DNA from: Pseudoalteromonas shioyasakiensis
GTDB lineage: Bacteria; Pseudomonadota; Gammaproteobacteria; Enterobacterales; Alteromonadaceae
Direction of reading: 5' to 3'
Assembly (NCBI RefSeq): GCF_024518675.1
Contig: NZ_JANIGL010000004.1
Location: forward strand, 186,001 to 250,000
Length of the DNA stretch: 64,000 nucleotides
The first letter of the stretch is position 1; each line of letters begins with the position of its first letter. Below, in pieces: positions 35,505-42,531 of the stretch. The notes below the pieces were generated by a model. The model ran no database searches, was not told where the DNA came from, and worked only from the letters and a program-made list of their open reading frames with translations. Made by a program: the position numbers and the translations under genes.

Positions 35505-38024
35505 ATGACATTAAAAAAACCATTCACACTTTCGGCGCTGATGATTGCGACAATAGCGATGAACGGCTGTACTGGGTCTGATCAGGTGCAAACTAAAGAT
35601 GCGGTTGAGCAAGACATTTGGCCAATGATCACCACAGGTATTCAAGATGATGCTGCGATGGAAGCGAAAATAGCAGAGCTATTATCAAGCATGACACTTG
35701 AGCAAAAAATAGCGCAAATGATACAGCCAGAAATACGCGATATTACAGTAGAAGATATGCGTAAATACGGATTTGGTTCGTATTTAAATGGTGGTGGAGC
35801 TTTTCCAAATAATAACAAACATGCCAGTGCGGCTGATTGGATAGATTTAGCTGAAAAAATGTACCAAGCATCAATCGATGATTCACTTGATGGTAGTCGT
35901 ATTCCGACCATGTGGGGCACAGATGCCGTACATGGTCATAATAACGTTATTGGCGCAACTTTATTCCCCCATAATATCGGTCTAGGTGCGACCAATAATC
36001 CTGCCTTGATTGAAAAAATTGCAGCTGCTACAGCACAAGAAGTTATGGTGACGGGGATTGATTGGGTATTCGCACCTACCGTTGCTGTTGTGCGTGATGA
36101 CCGCTGGGGTCGCACTTACGAAGGTTACTCAGAAGACCCTGAAATTGTAAAAGAGTATTCTGCTGCCATTGTAAAAGGCTTACAGGGCGCTGTGGATCAA
36201 GACTTCTTATCTGATAAGCGTGTGATCAGCACAGTAAAACACTTCTTAGGTGATGGTGGTACACAAGGTGGTGATGATCAAGGTAATAATATTGATAGTG
36301 AAGCTGACTTATTCAATATTCATGCTCAAGGTTATGTAGGCGGTTTAGGGGCAGGGGCGCAGACTGTCATGGCGTCTTTTAACAGCTGGAATGGCGAGAA
36401 AATACATGGCAGTAAGTATCTTCTTACTGACGTGTTAAAAGGCAAAATGGGATTTGATGGCTTTGTTGTTGGTGATTGGAACGGCCACGGACAAATCCCG
36501 GGCTGTACAAATGGTAATTGTGCGCAAGCTGCAAATGCAGGCCTTGACGTATACATGGTGCCGACTGATGCGTGGAAGCCATTATATGAAAACTTAATAA
36601 CCCAGGTTAAGGACGGTGCGATTGCGCAATCACGCATTGATGATGCGGTAACACGTATTCTACGAGTGAAAATGCGTGCAGGGTTATTTGATAAGCCAAG
36701 CCCAGCACAACGCCCATTATCAGGAAAAACAGAGGTTATCGGCAGTAAAGAGCATCGTGCAATTGCTAAACAAGCTGTACGCGAATCACTAGTCTTACTA
36801 AAAAATAAAGCACAATTGTTACCTCTTTCACCTAAAGCAAATGTATTGGTCGCTGGTTTAGGTGCCGATAACATTGGTATGCAATCGGGGGGTTGGAGTA
36901 TTACATGGCAAGGAACGGGTAATGAAAACAGTGACTTTCCTGGTGGCACATCTATTTTAGATGGGATTGCAAAAAAGGTTAATCAAGCCGGTGGGCAAGT
37001 CGCGTATGACTTGAACGGTGAGTTTGATACACGTCCTGACGTTGCAATCGTTGTATTTGGAGAACAACCTTACGCTGAAGGTAATGGGGACTTAGATAAC
37101 CTTGAATACCAACGAGGTAATAAAACTGATTTAGCATTATTACGTAAGTTTAAAGATGCCGGTATTCCTGTTGTATCGCTATTTATTAGCGGTCGTCCTA
37201 TGTGGGTAAACGCAGAGCTCAATGCCAGTGATGCCTTTGTAGCAACTTGGTTACCAGGAAGTGAAGGCGATGCCATCAGTGATGTATTATTTACTAATAT
37301 TGATGGCTCTGTGAATCATGACTTTAAAGGCAAGCTATCATTTTCGTGGCCTAATAACCCAATTGATAACGAAAATAGAGGCGATGCTGACTACGCGCCA
37401 TTATTACCTTATGGCTTTGGCTTAACGTATGCAGATAAAAATACCCTTGCAGATGATTTAGCTGAGCAAAGCAATGCAACAGAACAACTCGAAGACTTAG
37501 TGTTATTTGAGCGTGCCGTTAAAGCACCTTGGAGCTTAGTATTACAAAGTGGTGAGCAGCAAAAAACCATGGCAAGTAGCCGTGAATCTGTTGGTGCAGT
37601 TAGTGTTAAAACCTTTGATAAAGACGTGCAAGAAGATGCCCGTGCGATAGTATTTAGCGGTACAGAGTCTGCAGCAGTACGCTTAATGGCAGCATTTCCT
37701 TCTGATTTACGCTCATACGTTGAAAAATCAGGCCAACTACAAATGCAAATTAAGGTAGATCAAGGTGCCGATGCGCCACTTTGGCTTGGTATGCAATGCG
37801 GCGAAGGTTGCCAAGGCAAATTTGATATTGCAGCGCAGCTTAAAAACACCAACCAATGGCAAACTGTGAATGTTGATTTAGCTTGCTTTACCCAGCAAGG
37901 CGTTAATTTATCGCAGGTATTTTCACCTTGGCAGCTTTCTACCTCAGCGCCATGGCAAGTATCAGTTGCTAAGTTGAGTGTAACCAGTGAAAAAGTAACC
38001 GAAAACACTATTTCATGTCAGTAA
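35505..38024 (+). CDS. GH3 exo-beta-glucanase/beta-glucosidase, lipoprotein, ExoP-like
   Basis: 839-residue exported enzyme. A lipoprotein-type signal (IATIAMNGC, Cys at about 24) should anchor it in the envelope. GH3 (alpha/beta)8 domain at about 50-410 with GTDAVHGHNNVIGATLFPHN, KHFLGDGGT and nucleophile Asp in FVVGDWNGHG. The second GH3 domain spans about 430-640 (ESLVLLKNKAQLLPL...LPYGFGLTY). An extra C-terminal beta-rich domain (about 650-839) with a CGEGC pair follows. Length and the extra domain match the marine ExoP exo-1,3/1,4-beta-glucanase type. I choose ATG 35505 (AGGTG six bases upstream); GTG 35496 overlaps the ribosome site. It overlaps the GH16 gene by 10 bp. Confidence 0.92.
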   Translation: MTLKKPFTLSALMIATIAMNGCTGSDQVQTKDAVEQDIWPMITTGIQDDAAMEAKIAELLSSMTLEQKIAQMIQPEIRDITVEDMRKYGFGSYLNGGGAFPNNNKHASAADWIDLAEKMYQASIDDSLDGSRIPTMWGTDAVHGHNNVIGATLFPHNIGLGATNNPALIEKIAAATAQEVMVTGIDWVFAPTVAVVRDDRWGRTYEGYSEDPEIVKEYSAAIVKGLQGAVDQDFLSDKRVISTVKHFLGDGGTQGGDDQGNNIDSEADLFNIHAQGYVGGLGAGAQTVMASFNSWNGEKIHGSKYLLTDVLKGKMGFDGFVVGDWNGHGQIPGCTNGNCAQAANAGLDVYMVPTDAWKPLYENLITQVKDGAIAQSRIDDAVTRILRVKMRAGLFDKPSPAQRPLSGKTEVIGSKEHRAIAKQAVRESLVLLKNKAQLLPLSPKANVLVAGLGADNIGMQSGGWSITWQGTGNENSDFPGGTSILDGIAKKVNQAGGQVAYDLNGEFDTRPDVAIVVFGEQPYAEGNGDLDNLEYQRGNKTDLALLRKFKDAGIPVVSLFISGRPMWVNAELNASDAFVATWLPGSEGDAISDVLFTNIDGSVNHDFKGKLSFSWPNNPIDNENRGDADYAPLLPYGFGLTYADKNTLADDLAEQSNATEQLEDLVLFERAVKAPWSLVLQSGEQQKTMASSRESVGAVSVKTFDKDVQEDARAIVFSGTESAAVRLMAAFPSDLRSYVEKSGQLQMQIKVDQGADAPLWLGMQCGEGCQGKFDIAAQLKNTNQWQTVNVDLACFTQQGVNLSQVFSPWQLSTSAPWQVSVAKLSVTSEKVTENTISCQ

Positions 38025-39046
38025 AGTCATGTTGGGTCATTATGTTGGTAGGGGCATTAAGTGCCTGCCAACACACTTCTCAGCCAACTCAGGCCAGTAT
38101 TGGTCAGGGTTGGCAGTTGGTGTGGCAAGATGAGTTCAATGCCACAAAGATTGACTTAACTAAGTGGCAACACGAAGTAAATTGCCATGGTGGCGGTAAC
38201 GATGAGTTACAGTGCTACACCGCACGCTCGCAAAATAGTTACCTCAAAGATGGCTTATTGCATATTGTTGCAAGAAAAGAAGATTACACTGGCCCTTTGT
38301 ATAATACAGATGAACTTACCAGTAATGCACGGGCTAAGTTGCAAAGAACCCAACCTTTTACATCAGCCAGGCTTAGAACGAAAGGAAAAGGTGACTGGCG
38401 CTATGCTCGTATTGAGGTTCGTGCAAAGCTGCCTGCTGGGCAGGGAACCTGGCCTGCTATCTGGATGTTACCTACTGATTGGGAATATGGCACGTGGGCA
38501 TCATCAGGTGAAATCGACATCATGGAAGCGGTGAACTTAAAAACCCTAACCGATGATAAAGCAGCCCCAGTAGGCACCCTTGAAAGCCGTATTCATGGCA
38601 CCTTGCATTATGGCGGCCCAGCCCCTGAAAATGTTTATAGTGGCTTGCCTTACACATTTACTGCTGATCAAAACCCTGCTGATGTATTTCATACTTATGC
38701 CATTGAATGGCAAGAGAATGAAATTCGTTGGTATGTCGATGATGTGCATTTTGCCACATTTGAAAGTAAGCAATGGTATTCAACAACTCAGCAAGATGAT
38801 GGCTCTTTTGTAGAAAATACCGGTTTTGCTCCTTTTGATAAACGCTTTCATCTGTTAATTAATTTTGCAATTGGCGGTAATTGGCCTGCAAATGTTAATG
38901 ACAAAGGGGTGGATAAAAGCGGTTTTGAAAAACAAATGCTAGTGGATTATGTTCGTGTATTTCAATGCTCTGTTAATCCACAAACAGGCCAAGGGTGTGC
39001 GACATACCAACCTAGCGCGAAGCAAATTATAGGTAAGCGCAAGTAA
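38015..39046 (+). CDS. GH16 endo-beta-1,3-glucanase (laminarinase), lipoprotein
   Basis: 343-residue secreted enzyme with a lipoprotein signal (LVGALSACQ, Cys18). The GH16 jelly roll (about 30-320) carries the catalytic motif GEIDIMEAVN, where the two Glu residues are nucleophile and acid/base. WQDEFNATKIDLTKW and TWPAIWMLP are typical of bacterial laminarinases, and the C-terminal VDYVRVFQC is conserved. It should cut beta-1,3-glucan such as laminarin into oligomers at the cell surface. The start lies inside the GH3 gene (10 bp overlap), implying translational coupling. Confidence 0.94.
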   Translation: MSVKSCWVIMLVGALSACQHTSQPTQASIGQGWQLVWQDEFNATKIDLTKWQHEVNCHGGGNDELQCYTARSQNSYLKDGLLHIVARKEDYTGPLYNTDELTSNARAKLQRTQPFTSARLRTKGKGDWRYARIEVRAKLPAGQGTWPAIWMLPTDWEYGTWASSGEIDIMEAVNLKTLTDDKAAPVGTLESRIHGTLHYGGPAPENVYSGLPYTFTADQNPADVFHTYAIEWQENEIRWYVDDVHFATFESKQWYSTTQQDDGSFVENTGFAPFDKRFHLLINFAIGGNWPANVNDKGVDKSGFEKQMLVDYVRVFQCSVNPQTGQGCATYQPSAKQIIGKRK

Positions 39047-39052
39047 AAAGCT

Positions 39053-39113
39053 TTGAGTCTTGAGCCAGTCTTTGTATCGCCGAACTCGTTACATTGACTG
39101 GCTTTTGACTCAA
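39053..39113. terminator. Large imperfect inverted repeat between convergent units
   Basis: 18-base arms (39053-39070 and 39096-39113) pair except for three central bases. The outer part is TTGAGTC/GACTCAA and the inner part AGCCAGTC/GACTGGCT, with a 25-base loop. It lies between the GH16 stop and the convergent cupin_8 gene, so it may end transcription from both sides, although T tracts are short. Confidence 0.5.
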
Positions 39114-39135
39114 TCTCTATGGACTAAAAGGGAGT

Positions 39136-40176
39136 TTAACGATTTAGTTTTTGTAACAACAGTTGGCGGATTCTACGCGCTGTTTGCTCATCAATATCCC
39201 CCAAAATTCCCTTAGCATGCGGTGCTACTTCAGCGCCCAACTCTTTGTTATCACTAAATACATAATGGGTAAAAAATTGCTGCCAATGCTCTCGCTGAGA
39301 TTGTGGTAAATCTTTTATTGCTAGCATACTGTGTAGCATGGCATCGAACGGATTAGCTAAGTAATCAGCAGCTTGTCGCCACCAGTAATTCACCAGTACG
39401 TTAAAGTGGCTATTAGCGCTTACGTGGTGCCACCAAAGGGTGGGTATGAATATGCCATCGCCGGGCTCAAGTTTGGCTATTTGTGCGCTGTTAAGTGCAT
39501 TTTTAAAGCGCGGGAAGCGATTAAAGTCTGGAGCTGTAAAATCAACTAAGCTAATAGCTTGCCCTGCAGGAGTGAACTCTAAAGGCCCTATGTACAGGTT
39601 ATCGATTTGAGCAGGGGGAAATAAAATAAACTCACGGCTACCAGCACCAACACAGGCAAGGTTATCTGCATTGTCGTAATGAGCTGCAATACGGCTGTGG
39701 TTTCCCACCCATAAGCTTTTTAAGCAAGCGTGATTTGTTACTTGTAACGGGTTCTCAGCAGTAAACGCCGGCGCGCAATAATCACAAGCTGTAGACCCCA
39801 TATAGTATGAATCTGGCGTGTCTATTGTTAATGCTTGCTGCAATGTCTTAAGCAATGCCAACAAATTACTCGCGTATTGAGTAAAATTTAAGTCAGTCAT
39901 ATCAGCATTATAAAAGTAGCGGCCTTGCACTTGTGCAGGCGCTGAAAATGCACGTACTGGCGCATCACTTGCAATATTTGTTAAATACTTTAGCGCTTGA
40001 ATGTCACCGTTTTGCGCGCTCTGGACCATCGGCCAGTGTGCGCATACACCTTTGATTACGATAGGGGTTGTTTGCTCAGCTAAAAAAGCAGACAAGTCCT
40101 TAATATCATCTATATGACATTGCCTGACTTGCTGCGTAATTAGGTCTGCTGCACTTTGCATTACTGCTTGGCCCAT
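39136..40176 (-). CDS. Cupin_8 (JmjC-like) Fe(II)/2-oxoglutarate oxygenase-type protein
   Basis: 346-residue protein with the cupin_8 layout: TTPIVIKGVCAHWPMV near the N-terminus, metal motif HYD in RIAAHYDNADNLAC, and the distal His in IPTLWWHHV, followed by VNYWWR. These are the residues of a hydroxylase/demethylase-like iron site. A cysteine pair DYCAP and others lie in an insert at about 130-140. It is the last gene of the minus-strand run TBDR, halogenase-like, SapC, cupin, overlapping sapC by 16 bp. The substrate is unknown; a protein or peptide target would fit the fold (inference). Confidence 0.85.
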   Translation of the reverse strand: MGQAVMQSAADLITQQVRQCHIDDIKDLSAFLAEQTTPIVIKGVCAHWPMVQSAQNGDIQALKYLTNIASDAPVRAFSAPAQVQGRYFYNADMTDLNFTQYASNLLALLKTLQQALTIDTPDSYYMGSTACDYCAPAFTAENPLQVTNHACLKSLWVGNHSRIAAHYDNADNLACVGAGSREFILFPPAQIDNLYIGPLEFTPAGQAISLVDFTAPDFNRFPRFKNALNSAQIAKLEPGDGIFIPTLWWHHVSANSHFNVLVNYWWRQAADYLANPFDAMLHSMLAIKDLPQSQREHWQQFFTHYVFSDNKELGAEVAPHAKGILGDIDEQTARRIRQLLLQKLNR

Positions 40177-40886
40177 TTCTTATTGAGTAAAGCTGGGATT
40201 TGCTCAAGCGAGGCAATTGCCATGTAAATGGCTTGAAGGTAGCCAGTTTGCTGAAGGGTTTGTAACTGCTCACTACTAAGTGAGTTTAGTACTTGTTGGT
40301 TGAGTGTATAAAAACCACCTACCGTGACTTTTTCACCCTCTTTTTGTTGATACTCAATTGAAAATGCCTCGATTAAATTAAACGCTAGAAGCTGTTCAAA
40401 AAAGGCCGGCAGCGCTTGGTTCTCAATATGCAGTGTATTAAGTACTTGGGCAATGTGATTTAAATAGTCACTGTTACCGCCGTGCTCCAAAAATATAGCT
40501 TCACCTTGCTGCTGATTAACGCGCGGGCTGTCTAAGTCCAAGTGCACGACTAATGACTGCTCAGGCACTCCTTGGTTGTACTGGGTTTGCTGGCCAATAA
40601 GAAATGGTTGGCGTTGCATACTTAATGGTAAATAATTAAGAGTTAAGTTATTTTTCTCATCAAGTAATAGGTTCTCACCATTTTCAAAACCAAATAATGC
40701 TAGAGCCTCAAACTGGCCTGTGTGTGGGTGTTTACGAAATACAATCGGTTGCTGTGCTTGAACTTTAGTGAATTCGTTGGGGAAAATGGTGCAGCAACTT
40801 ATTGAGTCACCCCATTTAGCGCCGCGCTCAGTGATCACCTTTAAATCTTTGTGGCTAATATTATCAAGTAAAACGTGGTTGGCCAT
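40161..40886 (-). CDS. SapC-family protein
   Basis: 241-residue SapC-like (PF07277 type) protein. The family shape is visible: ISHKDLKVITERGAKWGD, CTIFPNEFTKVQAQQPIVFRK, LLLDEKNNLTLNYLPLSMQRQPFL and the final YLQAIYMAIASLEQIPALLNKK. No signal peptide or membrane helix. The family was named from S-layer/antigen secretion, but its biochemical role is not settled. Genes of this type recur next to TBDRs and halogenase-like genes in Alteromonadales and Caulobacter relatives, as here. It lies 15 bp after the halogenase gene. Confidence 0.9.
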   Translation of the reverse strand: MANHVLLDNISHKDLKVITERGAKWGDSISCCTIFPNEFTKVQAQQPIVFRKHPHTGQFEALALFGFENGENLLLDEKNNLTLNYLPLSMQRQPFLIGQQTQYNQGVPEQSLVVHLDLDSPRVNQQQGEAIFLEHGGNSDYLNHIAQVLNTLHIENQALPAFFEQLLAFNLIEAFSIEYQQKEGEKVTVGGFYTLNQQVLNSLSSEQLQTLQQTGYLQAIYMAIASLEQIPALLNKKWAKQ

Positions 40887-40901
40887 AGGGCCTCCTGCAT
40901 G

Positions 40902-42455
40902 TTAAATCGGCTGTAAGCCAAATTTTTGAATATGATTAAGTAATTGGCGATTCGTGGGTAACTTTGCCAATCCCTGCTTAGCCTCTTGCTGGCTCTTGGT
41001 AAAATGTTCTATCACAGCGGCAGGCATTTTCATTGCTGGAAACTGCGGTAAATGTTTCATGCCATATAAAACGTATTGATAGCTCGCTGACGAAAACACC
41101 TCTTGTGCACGGTCAAAATCATTTAACCACGGGCTTTGGTATTGCCACAGTGTTAGGTTGTCAATCAGCGCTCTGGGTGCTGCATTGGGAGCTCGGTGAG
41201 CTTGCCAATACTCACTAGTGCGCTTTGATAATACATAATGTAGTTTTAAAAACTCAATGATTCGTTGCCAGCGGTAATGTGTTTGTTGATCAAAGCGCTG
41301 CGCAAGCTGTGGCATGGCGTTCTTATGTGTTGGAAAATTCGCTAATAAGTTGTTTAAACTCAGCTCTACCATTACAAGTGCAGAGGCTTCAAGTGGCTCT
41401 ATAAAGCCCGCTGACATACCTATAGCAATACAGTTTTTATGCCAAAAATGCTCACGGTAACCTGGGGTAAACTTAAGCTCACGAATTGTTAATTCAGCAA
41501 GCGATAAATGACTCTGGGTTTTGTTTAAATAGCTAATTAACTTGTCTTTAGCGCCTTGGGTGGTTTCAAATTTACTTGAATACACCATACCTACACCACG
41601 GCGGCTTTGTAAGCCTATATCCCAAATCCAACCTGTGTCTTGAGCCGTTGCTTTGGTATAAGAAAGTATTTCTTGTTCATTGTTGGCATAGGGGACTTGT
41701 ACCGCGACTGCGCGGTCATTAAATAAAATATGATCTTGGCTTTGTAGCGCAACTTTATAGTGTTGCTCAATTAAACGACCGTGATGGCCTGAACAATCAA
41801 TAAATAAGTCGCCAGTTATTAGCCCATGATCACGCGTTTGCACGGCACTAATGTAATTATCATCATCATTAATCACGTCATCAACATGGCTGATAATATG
41901 ATTAACATTAAGTTTATCAATGCAATGCTGTTGCAATAGTTGTGCAAATTTCCCTGCATCTAAATGATAGCCGTAATTAGCTACGGTTTGATAATCACTG
42001 TGTAAATGGCTCTTCGGTGCTTTGTTATGATCGCACAGATAAGTTTGGCTTGATACTGCATGGCTAAAGCTAACTGCATCATGTTGAGCAAACCAATAGG
42101 GCGCAATATTCAGGTTTTGGTAGGCAACAGGTAAACTAAAAGGGTGGTAGTAATGCTCGTTAGCTTGGCCCTCGTTTTCATCATGGCTCCAGCCATCAAA
42201 ACGTGAGCCTTGTTTAAACGAGGCATCACATTGGCGAATAAACTGTGTTTCGCTGATACCAATAGTCTTTAAGGTTTGGCGCATGGTTGGCCAAGTTCCT
42301 TCCCCCACACCTAGGGTGGGCACATTGGGTGATTCAATTAATGTAACTTTCGCGTTATGAGTTAAGTGGGGTTGAGCTGCAATTAAGCCTGCGCTTAACC
42401 AACCTGCGCTGCCGCCACCGATAATAACAATGTGATTTACTGTGGATGTCGCCAT
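40902..42455 (-). CDS. Flavin-dependent tryptophan halogenase family protein
   Basis: 517-residue FAD-type protein. FAD site IIGGGSAGWLSAG (about 11-23). Lys81 in ASFKQGSRFDGW matches the catalytic lysine of PrnA. The family motif W-x-W-x-I-P is present as GWIWDIGL, with Gly in place of Pro. AAGF/PLE-type active-site Glu is present in SAGFIEPLEASAL. The key residues suggest a working flavin enzyme, but known TBDR-linked members have no proven halogenation product, and a non-halogenating oxidation is possible. No flavin reductase gene is nearby. It is downstream of the TBDR across a terminator hairpin. Confidence 0.88.
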   Translation of the reverse strand: MATSTVNHIVIIGGGSAGWLSAGLIAAQPHLTHNAKVTLIESPNVPTLGVGEGTWPTMRQTLKTIGISETQFIRQCDASFKQGSRFDGWSHDENEGQANEHYYHPFSLPVAYQNLNIAPYWFAQHDAVSFSHAVSSQTYLCDHNKAPKSHLHSDYQTVANYGYHLDAGKFAQLLQQHCIDKLNVNHIISHVDDVINDDDNYISAVQTRDHGLITGDLFIDCSGHHGRLIEQHYKVALQSQDHILFNDRAVAVQVPYANNEQEILSYTKATAQDTGWIWDIGLQSRRGVGMVYSSKFETTQGAKDKLISYLNKTQSHLSLAELTIRELKFTPGYREHFWHKNCIAIGMSAGFIEPLEASALVMVELSLNNLLANFPTHKNAMPQLAQRFDQQTHYRWQRIIEFLKLHYVLSKRTSEYWQAHRAPNAAPRALIDNLTLWQYQSPWLNDFDRAQEVFSSASYQYVLYGMKHLPQFPAMKMPAAVIEHFTKSQQEAKQGLAKLPTNRQLLNHIQKFGLQPI

Positions 42456-42491
42456 TAATAATTACCAAGATTAAGTTATAAATATCGTAGC

Positions 42492-42519
42492 AAAAAAAAG
42501 CCGCATAAAGCGGCTTTTT
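42492..42519 (-). terminator. Strong terminator after the TBDR
   Basis: Perfect 10-bp stem AAAAAGCCGC / GCGGCTTTTT with a 5-base loop and T/A tracts on both sides. On the minus strand it lies 13 bases after the TBDR stop and before the halogenase-like gene, so the downstream genes get partial read-through or their own promoter. Confidence 0.88.
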
Positions 42520-42531
42520 GACAACAAAATG

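Noticed and set aside
36332..36949. 205-codon frame on the minus strand inside the GH3 gene
   Set aside because: It lies wholly antisense to a well-conserved GH3 domain and is rich in Pro/Thr/Ser/Cys, as expected of a shadow frame.
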